Origin: Lineus longissimus
Lineage: Eukaryota; Nemertea; Pilidiophora; Heteronemertea; Lineidae
NCBI RefSeq assembly: GCF_910592395.1
Contig: NC_088311.1
Coordinates: 14,818,501 to 14,882,500, forward strand
DNA: 64,000 bases
Direction: 5' to 3'
Shown: positions 32,415 through 41,876 of the stretch, one piece after another
Layout: the number at the start of each line of letters is the position of its first letter
Numbering within the stretch: the first letter of the stretch is position 1
Translations under genes and position numbers: made by a program
Notes under the pieces: model-generated
The model's database searches: none
What the model was told of the DNA's origin: nothing
Seen by the model: the letters and a program-made list of their open reading frames with translations, nothing else

Positions 32415-33481
32415 TAACGGAAATACTGTTCAACTATAGTCTGTCTCATGGCATTGCCAAGCACATCATTGTCGTTCATATAAAGCTCATTGTCATGTTC
32501 ATCTTCTTCGGGTTCATCTTCGTCATCTGAAATTTCTGGTTCCCCAAGGTCTCTAGCTATATTATGGAGCACAGATGTAGCAACGATAACTTTCATAGCC
32601 GTTTCCAATTTGCACCGGATTCCAAATTTCAAGCAGGGAAAGCGCTTCTTCCAAACCCCAAACAAGCGTTCGACAACTGAACGAGTTCTCTTATGTGCGG
32701 TATTGTAGCGGTTTTCAGCTGGGTTATTCGGGTTGCGAAATGGTGTCATCAGGAAGGGTCGGCATGGGTATCCCTTGTCACCAAGCAACAGCCCGGGTAT
32801 TTCATTGTTTTCAAACCGATTGCAAATCAGACTGTTGTCAAAAATCCTAGCATCGTGAGTTGAACCAGGCCATCTTGCCACAATGTTTAAGAAGCGGAGG
32901 TCCGCATCACTTATGCCCTGGACGTTCAACGACATGAATGCTTTTCTGCATCGATATATCTCCTTATTTTCCACGGGTGGGGCTTGAATTTGAATGTGCA
33001 CACCATCCACACATCCAACAACATGCGGAAAACCAGCAGTATCCATGAATTTCTGCTGCATAGTAGTTGCTGCGTGACCAGATGGAAACCGTATGATTTG
33101 GGCACGTTTCCTGGCAATTGCTGAGGAAACTTTGGCAACGATTTTCGATAATGAAGCCTGTGAAATATCCACAAGGTCCCCTGCTACAATTTGGAAACTA
33201 CCACATGCATAAAAACGCAATGCTGCTTTGAGTTGAATACTTGGTGGGATCGGGTTTCCACGATTATCAGGTGGCTCTGGTATGTCGTCTTGCAGGATAT
33301 CCAAAATGTTGGCGAAGCCTTCTCTGGTAAATCTGTAACGTTTTTTAAATTCTCTGTCATTCCTACGTCTATCTGGATCAACGTAAATGACGTGACGAAT
33401 CATTGGACCTTGCAAATCACCAATATTGTTTATATCCTGCAGCCTCCCTAAGTTTGCTACACGGTTTAGGTAATCGCCCAT
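32411..33481 (-). CDS. PIF/Harbinger transposase (HARBI1-like)
   Basis: An intact 356-residue frame close to the usual length. The N-terminal part (about 1-90) is helical and presumably contacts the SANT partner. The DDE_4 catalytic core shows HVVGCVDGVHIQI (first Asp), GLLLGDKGYPCRPFLMTPF (second Asp) and RTRSVVERLFGVWKKRFPCL (Glu), preceded by a LRFYACGSFQ helix and FLNIVARWPGSTHDARIF. The C-terminus is acidic (ISDDEDEPEEDEHDNE). It would catalyse cut-and-paste at TTA/TAA targets. I see no stops or shifts, unlike its partner gene. Confidence 0.9.
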   Translation of the reverse strand: MGDYLNRVANLGRLQDINNIGDLQGPMIRHVIYVDPDRRRNDREFKKRYRFTREGFANILDILQDDIPEPPDNRGNPIPPSIQLKAALRFYACGSFQIVAGDLVDISQASLSKIVAKVSSAIARKRAQIIRFPSGHAATTMQQKFMDTAGFPHVVGCVDGVHIQIQAPPVENKEIYRCRKAFMSLNVQGISDADLRFLNIVARWPGSTHDARIFDNSLICNRFENNEIPGLLLGDKGYPCRPFLMTPFRNPNNPAENRYNTAHKRTRSVVERLFGVWKKRFPCLKFGIRCKLETAMKVIVATSVLHNIARDLGEPEISDDEDEPEEDEHDNELYMNDNDVLGNAMRQTIVEQYFRY

Positions 33482-33793
33482 GTTGCTCCTTCGGAAATCA
33501 CCAACAAAATAACCGAAACAGCTCTCTGAGGACGCTCTTAAGGAAGCCCCAGACCATCCTTAGGATTTAAGGGCTTCCTAACCAAAAATAAAGGTGTCCT
33601 CAACTTTAAGGAGCATTCTAAATACGGGCCGACCTTAGGCTTAGGTGGCGATAGAAAGGAAGCCTTTTCTTCGAAATGAAGGTTATTTCTAAAATACTGT
33701 AAGGCAGCCTTAACTAGACAACAATAGGCATAAAGGAAGCCTTTTAAGTAAAGGAACATTCTAAAATATCAGCCTTAGACCATGTTTCCGGGT

Positions 33794-34721
33794 ACTGGCC
33801 ATCTAGCAATATACGATTAAACATGACTCTCAAAAACTCTCTCCACAGGTCCGGGTAAGACTTGAATAACTCGGGGGGGCAGGCCGTCAATCCCTGCAGA
33901 TTTATCCGCCTTGAGACGCTTAATACAAAGCTCTACCTCGATGCTTTATATCGGTTCTACATCCAGAGTTGTTGTTCTATTCCACCACGTTAGATATTCT
34001 GAAACATACTCTAGCCACTGCGCATTCTTATTATGTGTTGTGTCTACGTTCAAAAGCACATTAAAATATCTTGTCCATTCTTCCATTCTCACATTCGGTA
34101 GTATAAGTGGGCTTTTATTTCCTTTTAGCTCTCGCCAGAACTCTCTTGGGTTTCCTTTTTTCATCATTAAATTCCTCGTTTTCGTTTTCATGAACGCTCT
34201 CCTTTTCTTTCTAACCAATGTCCTATATATTTTTTTCTCTTCGTGATATCTCTGCTTGGTTATAAGGTGTCTTACTCTTCGCAAATGATTTAATAGCCTT
34301 GTTAACCTTGTTTTACTCTCTCGACACTCTCGGTCAAACCATGATTTCCAATTTGCTTTCAATACTTTCTTATTTCCTCCACGTGCACTGAACATGTCTT
34401 TACCTATTTTTTGTAGAATTCTGTTTACACTCTTTTCAAAGGTATTAACACTCAGATCATCATTTCTTTCAACACATAAATCTAGTTCCCTCGCAATTAC
34501 ATTCAATTTATTTTCAAAAATATGACGATTTTGATCACACCATCTAACTGACATTAACACTCGCTTGTTTTCGTTCACCTTCAGCTGCACATTCGCTGTC
34601 CGGTTCGAAACACGCCCGGTGTTGGACAAATCATATCTAAATTGTAGCGGTAAGTGATCTGATTCACACCTTAGACCAATCTCGAAATCGATCAGTTTAC
34701 TGAAATTTCTAAAGCTGCACA
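33794..34721 (-). pseudogene. LINE endonuclease C-terminus and EN-RT linker
   Basis: The minus frame from 34,721 starts SFRNFSKLIDFEIGLRCESDHLPLQF, which includes the terminal SDH of an APE endonuclease. A basic linker follows, ending at a TAA near 33,946. The same frame then continues past the stop with IKRLKADKSAGIDGL and LLDGQYPETW, the RT finger region, up to the Harbinger edge. It joins without frame change to 35,934 once the nested MITE is removed. Confidence 0.8.
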
Positions 34722-35933
34722 GGGTGTATACAAAACCAAGACCTAAGATATAAGACCTAAGACCTAAGATCCCCCGAAGTACAAAACTAAGACCCAGGTA
34801 CAAAACTAAGACCCCTCGAGGTACAAAACTAAGACCCATGATTTATTTCCAAATTCTGCCCCTCTTTCGAATTCATTTTGATGTAGTAATATCACCTTTG
34901 AGATGCATGCAGTTGCTCCATCTCAATAATACCTCCATATGCACTATGCAGGCACGACCGGTCATCACTCTAGCATATACTCTAGCATATACGGCCTCCA
35001 TCCAGCTCCACAAAAAGTGGCGAAACCGGTGCAATACTCCTTTGAGTCATTCGGAGGAGCGCCGCCATCGGAAGAGTTGGAACGAGTAAAATATTAACGT
35101 TTTCTTATCCATCAATTACATACTAACCGAGTCAAACAACGTTATTGCAATATAGGCCATTATTTAATGAATTTACATAAATCGAACAGAATATTTTGAG
35201 AATTGTGTACAAAATATTTGTGGGAGACTTAACTGAAAATATACCAAGAAGCAAAATGAAAATGTTCCTTTGGCATTTAAGTGTACAGAGTCGTCAAACA
35301 CAGCTTTTACAACAAAATGAACATGGGTTGTATCAAACATCCATGCGTATGTACATGTTGCATATAACAATACATTATACACAACAGAGACTCCCTTCTT
35401 ACCTCAACACACTACTAAGCTATTTCATTTATGACTTGTAAAATGGGAAATTTTTGTGGTATTTTCAATTTTGCGTTTTTTGCGAATGTCTGTAATCCGC
35501 AAAAATAAAAATTGCAAAACAGGAATTCTAAATAAAGTTTATTCAAACAAATCCGTGAAAATACCGTAACCAGCCGCAAAAATTGTCCGTTTTATAATAT
35601 ACTACAAAAATTAATTAATTTTCTTCCAAACAATATCAATTATGGGTTAGGGTTAGGGTTAGGGTTAGGGTTAGGGGCAGAATTTGGAAAGAAATCATGG
35701 GTCTTAGTTTTGTACCTCGAGGGGTCTTAGTTTTGTACGTACAAAACTAAGATCCCCTGATGTACAAAACTAAGACTCTGATATTTTTCTTCAAAATTTT
35801 AGTTTGGAATTGGCCTCCCGGGTCTTAGTTTTGTACCTCGGGGATCTCAGTTTTGTACCTGGGTCTTAGTTTTGTACTTCGGGGATCTTAGGTCTTAGGT
35901 CTTATGTCTTAGGTCTTGGTTTTGTATACACCC
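34722..35933. mobile_element. Mutator-like MITE with 9-bp TSD
   Basis: 1,212 bp. It begins GGGTGTATACAAAACCAAGA and ends with the inverted copy TCTTGGTTTTGTATACACCC. The inverted repeat extends about 130 bp on each side with repetitive ACAAAACTAAGACCC and CTAAGACCTAAGA phrases. AGCTGCACA flanks both ends (34713-34721 and 35934-35942). A 9-bp duplication fits Mutator-like elements; hAT (8 bp) is the alternative. No transposase is encoded, so it is non-autonomous. It interrupts the LINE endonuclease frame. Confidence 0.85.
35644..35678 (+). repeat. Internal (TTAGGG)n block inside the MITE
   Basis: Five consecutive TTAGGG units plus a partial one, located inside the MITE next to its right inverted repeat. 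The unit equals the common animal telomere repeat but the block is interstitial. Confidence 0.9.
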
Positions 35934-36669
35934 AGCTGCACAGCAAGTAATCAACAGAACTCTGCCCTTGTGCGCCGATAAAGGTGAAGTCACCAATGTC
36001 TTTGTCCTTGCCTACTCTACCATTCACAATTCCTACACCAATACCAGCACAAAAATTACAGAGGGTTCGACCGAATGCATTTACCTTCTTAATCTTATCC
36101 CTATTTCTATTATAAGGGGTGTCAATTGTGTCATTAAACATCAAGTTTGTAAACACGTCATTTGGTTCGGCTTTACACATGCCATCACTTAATGTTCCAG
36201 TCCGTCCATTGAAATCACCAAAAATCAAAAGGACGCAATCTGGGCGTTCAGTAACACAACTTTGAATATCATCATAGATGTCATAATTGTTTGTCTGTAT
36301 CCGATAGGTTGAATCACTTGGGATATTATACACAAGCATCATTAGTAAATCATTTTGGGCTCCTATGTTTCTATTGTTCAGTTTACAGCACAAACTATCT
36401 TTACATTTCATTTGTACATTAACACATATCGGTTTAAGCCATGATTTAACGTAAAAGAGCAGGCCGCCAGAGTGTCTTCCTAGTATAGAAGTTTTGGGTC
36501 TATCAGAGTAAGTTTTTACATACCCGGGAAGGTTGAAGTTAGCACATGAGTCATCCTCCAGCCAAGTTTCCACTAAGCCTATTATATCGAATTGCGTGAT
36601 GTAATCTAGAAAGGATGCGTCCTCGAATTTGTCCCCAGACGTTAACCCATTCACATTCCAAATATACAC
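35934..36669 (-). pseudogene. LINE APE endonuclease, main part
   Basis: The minus frame shows IWNVNGL (strand with the first Asn), GLVETWLEDD (catalytic Glu), GGLLFYVK, LLIFGDFNGRTG (GDFN) and DFTFIGAQGQSSVDYLL (the DY motif before the final strand). The frame is cut by the MITE at 35,933; the terminal SDH lies beyond it at 34.68 kb. A stop sits just upstream of the first strand and the nearest in-frame start would be non-ATG, so the ORF2 start is lost or unusual. The role is to nick target DNA for target-primed reverse transcription. Confidence 0.85.
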
Positions 36670-36837
36670 AGATATTTAGTTGCTTTTTAGAGCGCCATCT
36701 CGGTTTCTTTGCTATGCTTGGTTGGTTGCGTTGTACGGCTTCCCATTAACATGAAGCTTAGATCCTCGGAAATATACTTTGTCGGTGGCTTGTAGTGTTT
36801 GGGGTAAATGTTTGAAAGTCCCCATTTGCGCTTGTTT

Positions 36838-37370
36838 CTATGTATATTGCTTCTTGGTGAGATCATCAGACACAGAGTAATCGGAATTTTTCAACTTTTT
36901 ACAATTCTGCAGAATTGTCCGTTTAGTTTCCCATCTAGCGAATCGAACAATCACTGCCTGTTTCCCTTTTGTAGCTTTCCCCACCTTGTGAGCACGGTTT
37001 ATATCCTCAGGGTTAATATTGACATCTAGTTTGTCCTTACAAAATGAGATCACTCGATCCTTGCATTGATCCTCATTGTCGTCATTTTGATCGAATCCAA
37101 AAATTCGTATATTCTGCCGGCGACTGTGTGCTTCTATCTCGTCAACTTTGTTCACTAAACTTTCATTCGTCTTTTTCGAATCTCGCAGTTCATTTTTCAC
37201 ATGCTCCAGTTCGGTATTGACACGGGCCTGTTCCCCACAGATGGAGTCCAAGCGAGCACCAATGGTTGTCTTGAAATCTATTAGGTCGTATCTCATAGCC
37301 TGGACATTTTGCGTAAGAATATTGATTGATTGTTGAATGTCGTTTAGAGGGTCGATTACAGGCGTGACTG
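36838..37370 (-). pseudogene. LINE ORF1, coiled-coil and RRM-like part
   Basis: The minus frame holds a coiled coil (VNTELEHVKNELRDSKKTNE), RRQNIRIFGFDQNDDNEDQC and DINRAHKVGK...VIVRFARWETKRTIL. This is the layout of L1-type ORF1 proteins (transposase_22 family, RNA-binding chaperone). The frame runs through the TSD up to the Polinton at 37,371 and continues uninterrupted on the other side at 58,511, where the N-terminus lies. The stop is at 36,838. Confidence 0.8.
37365..37370. repeat. Polinton target-site duplication, left
   Basis: TGACTG directly before the left TIR; an identical hexamer follows the right TIR at 58511-58516. A 6-bp TSD is characteristic of Polinton/Maverick integration. 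Confidence 0.93.
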
Positions 37371-37582
37371 AGAAAGTGTATATTGTGGTGGTAGGAATAT
37401 AGGTATTTTGAAGCTATTTTGACCAAAAGCCCTTACAGGTCTTTTGCCCCAAATTAGCCTACAACCCCCAAAGAACCAATCCACCACAATATACACTTTC
37501 TATCATTCATGAGATTCCCAGTGAAGCGTTGCAATGAAATGGTCAGTGAAATGGTGAGGGAATACTAGAGTTCAATGGGTTA
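37371..37582 (+). repeat. Polinton left TIR
   Basis: 212 bp, identical in inverted orientation to 58299-58510. Its first 131 bp are themselves bounded by a 21-bp inverted pair: AGAAAGTGTATATTGTGGTG plus G at the outer end (37371-37391) and its reverse complement at about 37,481-37,501. The TIR can therefore fold on itself. In protein-primed replication the terminus is the PolB origin. Confidence 0.95.
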
Positions 37583-38130
37583 TTCCATTAAAATAAATGG
37601 CCTTTTTACTGTCTTCATTATCCAAAATTCAAGGAAAAAATTCAAGTAAATTAAATGTATTATCCAATAGCAAATCAACATAAAAGTAAATTCACCTATG
37701 ACTTCTTTAATTTAGAAGTAACTGTTAATACTAATAACTTCTTCAGACTACAAGAAACTAAGATAACACCTGGGTTTTTGAGCCTGAAAAATAAGAAAGA
37801 CTGTCTGCGACTGGAAAAGAATCCATTATCGTTTTACCAGAACCAATTTAACATGGCTGTTTGGTTTGCTACAACAGGTTGTGGTATTTCAATAGACGAT
37901 CACTTGAATCACAGTGACCCATTGTTAAGGTCAATTTACAGGTTTCATGTTTACTATCAAATATTGAAGATCATGAAGAATCTAGAGATACCAATTCCAG
38001 GTGAAAGTGATTTTAATGAGACAAACAATAACATTAACCGTAGGAAACTAGGAGGGTTATTGAGTGAATTTGGTTTAAAAGACGAGTACGATTTCTCGGT
38101 GTTTGAAAATAACGGTGGTTGGATATGGCA

Positions 38131-39290
38131 TGTTTTTTGTAGCAAAATTCGATTTGAGCAACATTGCAATTAAAATTCGATTTTTGTGCCTATCTATTCG
38201 ATTTTAATCAACTTTGTTCGATTCTTCCCTCAATCATTTGATTTTTTTGCATATTCATTCGATTTTTTTCAAACATTTATCAACAAAAAATACTGTTCTT
38301 GTTGTATATCAAATCAAACACTATAAATTCATAATCGAATATAACTTAGAAAAAATCAAAAGGTGAAAGAAATAGATCAAAATCAGATTCAAATATATCG
38401 CATTAACTGGTCAAAAAACGAAGCATTTTCGATTTTAATTACACCAAATCTTTCTATTTAATCAAAGTATATTCAATTTCAGAATCAAATAAGAAGTATA
38501 TACGATTTTGAAATCGAATACTCATTCGATTTAAATCGAATAGGTCATTCGATTTAAAATCGAATAGGTCATTCGATTTAAAATCGAATAGACCATTCGA
38601 TTTAAAATTGAATATGTCATTCGATTTTTGTAGATTTCTATTCGATTTTGATTGGTCAATCGTAGTCACGTGACAAACTAGCAACCAATTAGAATCGAAT
38701 GGAATAGAAGCAGAATCGAAAAGACCATTCGATTTAAAACCGAATAGGTCATTCGATTTTGTGTAGATTTCTATTCGATTTTGATTGGTCAATCATAGTC
38801 ACGTGACAAACTAGCAACCAATTAGAATCGAATGGAATAGGAGCAGAATCGAATGAGACCATTTGATTTAGAAATCGAATACTCATTCGATTTAAATCGA
38901 ATAGTCATTCGATTTAAATCAAATAGACCATTTGATTTTTAAATCGAATATTGCTTTTCATTTGATATGGAATCGAATGAACATTCATTCTTAAAATCAA
39001 ATTATCATTCAATTTTTTGTAAGAACTATTTGATTATATCGAAATGTACTTTAATCTATATGACGAATTATGCGATTAATATTGAATAGGTGATTTGTAA
39101 GAATCGAATGAGATTGTTTGATCTCGGTCTTGATATTTTAAACTCTTTCCAATACATTTTTGATAAAACAACCTATCATTCGATTCGATTGACAATTTAT
39201 TTGATTTATTTTTCACTAAAGAAACTATTCATTCGATTTCTGACTGAAATATTGAATGAATCAGTGAATCGCATAGTGCTACACATAACA
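38131..39290. mobile_element. AT-rich foldback insert built of ATTCGATTT/AAATCGAAT repeats
   Basis: 1,160 bp of degenerate ATTCGATTTnAAATCGAAT units in both orientations (dozens), including a 132-bp tandem pair with GATTGGTCAATCGTAGTCAC near 38,650 and 38,780. The edges TGTTTTTTGTAGCAAAATTC (left) and the inverted right edge TGTTATGTGTAGCACTATGC agree at most positions, suggesting degenerate TIRs. The base composition and repeat content differ sharply from the surrounding coding sequence. I found no convincing TSD, and the phase of the flanks is not restored by simple removal. An intron-like or expanded satellite origin is the alternative. Confidence 0.6.
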
Positions 39291-40017
39291 GGCCATAGTT
39301 GGAGGTCATGGAGTGTACCGGATTACAACCCGAACATAACTGATCCCGGATATTACATCAATGATTCTAAAATCAATTTCTTCCTCATGCAAGTTCATGA
39401 AAATAGAATGCCACCGATGTTCAGTAAAGACTGGGATGCTGGAATGGCTAATTTCAAATATCCAGATATTTTCATCAAGGATCATGTCAGGAGACACAAG
39501 AATGTATTTGATGTAATTACACAAAATGAATGTCAAACCTATCAACAATTCATGATATTTAAATCAAATGGTTTCTCTAATCCTGGAATAGAGAGGTTAA
39601 ATGATACAATAAGAACATATGTTTAATGTATTCTGGGTGCTCAGGCGTTGACCAGAACTACAATAATTGGAGTACCGGGTACAGAATTGGATGCACAGAA
39701 GGAATTTAACAAACTATTAAAGGACTCGATTAATCAACATCCTGATATTCCCACTTCAATTCAAAGATACCAAAAAGCAGTGAGTGACACTCATACAAGA
39801 CTAGATTATGTAATAGCACCAGGATTGTATGTCATAGGATCAAATATGGTACTCGTTATTGGTAAGCTGGATAACTACAATAATAACATTTTAATAGCAC
39901 CAAAAAATGCTAAACCCGGTAAGAATGACATTAACCACAAAAAGACCTTACCACCACCACTGATGGAAGGAAATAGTTCTAAGAAAATAAGAGTTAAGAG
40001 TAGCGTTGGTACTGTCA

Positions 40018-40053
40018 AGACGGACTTCGTCCTGAGAGCAAAGCTCGAGACCA
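40018..40053. repeat. Palindromic module (half unit)
   Basis: GGACTTCGTCCTGAGAGC then AAAGCTCGA: stems GGAC/GTCC and GAGC/GCTC. Translated in frame as TDFVLRAKLE inside the 39627-40226 gene. Confidence 0.8.
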
Positions 40054-40236
40054 GTCATAAACCAAAGAGTAATGTTGATACACCAAAAACAACTGAAACC
40101 TCAAAGAATACTCCTACTACTACTAAACTTGACACCAAAGTTGAGAAGGTGGATGATACTCATGAAACAATTAAATTCATGCTTTACTCAGTTGTTGGTA
40201 CATTGATTGTTTTTATGGTTAGATAAATAAGTAATT

Positions 40237-41829
40237 ATGGCTGAAGGAGGTGAAAATTATGAAATGAGTGATTACGATACACAATCATCATCATCAGGAA
40301 CTGATGAAGACTGGGATAATTGGAGAAAGTTTATCTTTTATCCAAAAAGGCCAGACACAACATACAACACAGGAGGTGAAGATATCCAAATGGGTGAGTT
40401 AGATAATTATCGCTTTCGTAATGTGGATGATCCTAATACAGTTGAAACCAATAGAACTTTTCAAGATGACGGCACAACATACAACACAGGAGGTGGAAAT
40501 CTTACTACTGAAACTTCATTCATTACACCAGAAAGAGTAAGAGGTATTGTCCCTGAATTGATGGAAAAGGAGTTAAGTTACGATACAATAGAGGATAAAC
40601 TTGATACAGCATTGGGAGGATCAAACTGGAATTATGACAAGAAAAAATTGAGTAATCTTGCACCACACATTAGTTACAAAGGTAACAAACTTTATTACGA
40701 TCCGAAAACAAAGTATGAAGTTGATTTGATTAAAGATAAACTAGAAAACAAAAATTTATTTGACTATCCTAATAAGGATGAAACCATTATTACCAAGTTA
40801 ATTCCTTTAACTAAGGATAATGGAAGCTTCTATGCTGAAGGCACATTAAAGACTAAGTTTGGTACTAGATTTGTTGACATGATTAGAGGTATGATTGCAC
40901 CTGACCCACCAGTAAGGGAACCTAAATCTGCATCCACTCAAACAGACATATTAATTAATGAGGTAAACAGTTCAAACAAACCAATAGATAAACTGATAGA
41001 TTCTAATGATGATGAACTTAAAACACTGGGTTTTACTGAATATGCCTTGAGAGAACTTAGAGGGTTAAAACAGGCTGGTGATGATCTAGCTGCAGTAAAG
41101 AGGGATAAGGACATGCAAATAGAGGAATTAGAAAATAAACTTCGTAATTTAACAAGAGACTATGTAAAGTCTGTAGAAGAAGATACTAAAGATAAAGTGG
41201 AGTTGAAAAAGCAAAAAGATGAACTAAATGACAAATTGCATGAGGAACAGTCAAAGGTATGGAGGTTAGACAATGACAGGGAGTCACAAACTAGAAGAAT
41301 TAAACGTTTAATTGTTGATGTTCTAAAGAAACCAGATTCAACTATTCCTCTGAAGGACAGAATAAAGTTACTTTTTAAGACATATGGTGTAACCATTAGC
41401 GCCATAATAACAGCTGTTGTAATGACATTTACAACTCTAGGTCTTAGTATCAGTAGTGCTTTAAGTGGTGCCACTAAATCTGTAAAACCAACTCCAGGAC
41501 CAGGACCATCTCCAGGACCAGACCCAACTCCAGGACCTACACCAGAACCAGGACCAAAACCATCAATACCAGATAAAGTAAAAGAAGGTCTCAAGAAGTT
41601 TGCTGAATGGCTAAAAGAACTAGCCAAGAAATCAGCTGCGGCTTTACCGGGAATCATCGGTTCTATCGTATCATTTCTCCTGAAAACAATTGGTGCAGTT
41701 GTTGGCTTTCTAGCTGAACATCTGATCATAGCAGTTATTGCTATTGTTAGTTCCATAATTTATGGTTTAATTGGGGGTGTTAAAGCCTTAAAATCACGTA
41801 AAACAGTAAAATCACGTAAAAGGTCTTAG
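40237..41829 (+). CDS. Polinton accessory protein: coiled coil, Pro-rich hinge, C-terminal membrane segments
   Basis: A 530-residue intact frame. Residues about 1-190 include two copies of a TTYNTGG phrase and a folded region (YDPKTKYEVDLIKDKL). Residues 260-370 are a coiled coil (DMQIEELENKLRNLTRDYVK). Then come a hydrophobic segment (VTISAIITAVVMTFTTLGLS), a GPGPSPGPDPTPGPTPEPGP hinge, an amphipathic helix (LKKFAEWLKELAKKSAAAL) and two further hydrophobic stretches ending in a basic tail. This layout is conserved in invertebrate Polintons as far as I recognise. A membrane-active or internal virion role is inference. It sits in the left plus-strand gene block. Confidence 0.75.
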   Translation: MAEGGENYEMSDYDTQSSSSGTDEDWDNWRKFIFYPKRPDTTYNTGGEDIQMGELDNYRFRNVDDPNTVETNRTFQDDGTTYNTGGGNLTTETSFITPERVRGIVPELMEKELSYDTIEDKLDTALGGSNWNYDKKKLSNLAPHISYKGNKLYYDPKTKYEVDLIKDKLENKNLFDYPNKDETIITKLIPLTKDNGSFYAEGTLKTKFGTRFVDMIRGMIAPDPPVREPKSASTQTDILINEVNSSNKPIDKLIDSNDDELKTLGFTEYALRELRGLKQAGDDLAAVKRDKDMQIEELENKLRNLTRDYVKSVEEDTKDKVELKKQKDELNDKLHEEQSKVWRLDNDRESQTRRIKRLIVDVLKKPDSTIPLKDRIKLLFKTYGVTISAIITAVVMTFTTLGLSISSALSGATKSVKPTPGPGPSPGPDPTPGPTPEPGPKPSIPDKVKEGLKKFAEWLKELAKKSAAALPGIIGSIVSFLLKTIGAVVGFLAEHLIIAVIAIVSSIIYGLIGGVKALKSRKTVKSRKRS

Positions 41830-41876
41830 GTGACCTTCTATCAAAACAATGTTTAAAAAATAATTATTATGTAAAT

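Larger units (their letters stand above)
31096..33780 (-). mobile_element. PIF/Harbinger transposon inserted in the LINE
   Basis: Two convergent genes typical of Harbinger, a DDE transposase (33481-32411, minus) and a SANT/Myb-like protein (31202-32414, plus), sit between the two halves of the LINE RT region. I could not find matching terminal inverted repeats or a TTA/TAA TSD, so edges are placed where recognisable LINE coding stops and resumes and are uncertain by tens of bases. About 50 codons of LINE RT also seem lost at this site. The right 250 bp (33,530-33,780) contains several AAGGAAGCC/GGCTTCCT short repeats in both orientations. Confidence 0.65.
37655..40226 (+). pseudogene. Conserved Polinton protein, interrupted by an AT-rich insert and a stop
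   Basis: Three stretches belong to one gene: 37655-38130 (QFNMAVWFATTGCGISIDDH and a FHVYYQILKIMKNL helix), 39291-39623 (a WRSWSVPDYNPN segment, GFSNPGIERLNDTIRTYV) and 39627-40226 (VPGTELDAQKEFNKLL, DYVIAPGLYV). Between the first two sits a 1,160-bp AT-rich insert. A TAA at 39624-39626 splits the latter two in the same frame. The start ATG at 37,655 is preceded by TTAA, like most genes in the element. The family is conserved among invertebrate Polintons as far as I recognise, function unknown. The C-terminus carries one palindromic module (TDFVLRAKLE) and a final hydrophobic segment (MLYSVVGTLIVFMV) that may anchor it in a membrane. Confidence 0.7.

Noticed and set aside
33946-34839. Frame reading into repeated LGLSFVPRG-type codons beyond 34,721
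   Set aside because: Residues encoded above 34,721 come from the MITE inverted repeat. Only the part below it is LINE endonuclease/linker.
35644-35678. TTAGGG repeats as a chromosome end
   Set aside because: Only about five units, inside a MITE with matching TIRs and TSD, with unique sequence on both sides. Interstitial, not a telomere.
38454-38792. 112-codon Phe/Asn-rich minus frame in the AT-rich insert
   Set aside because: It is a translation of the repeated ATTCGATTT units (FKSNGLFD repeats), not a protein.
41160-41756. 198-codon minus-strand frame opposite the membrane/coiled-coil Polinton gene
   Set aside because: It mirrors the plus-strand Pro/Gly repeat and coiled-coil codons; the plus frame has family-like domain order. 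Shadow frame.
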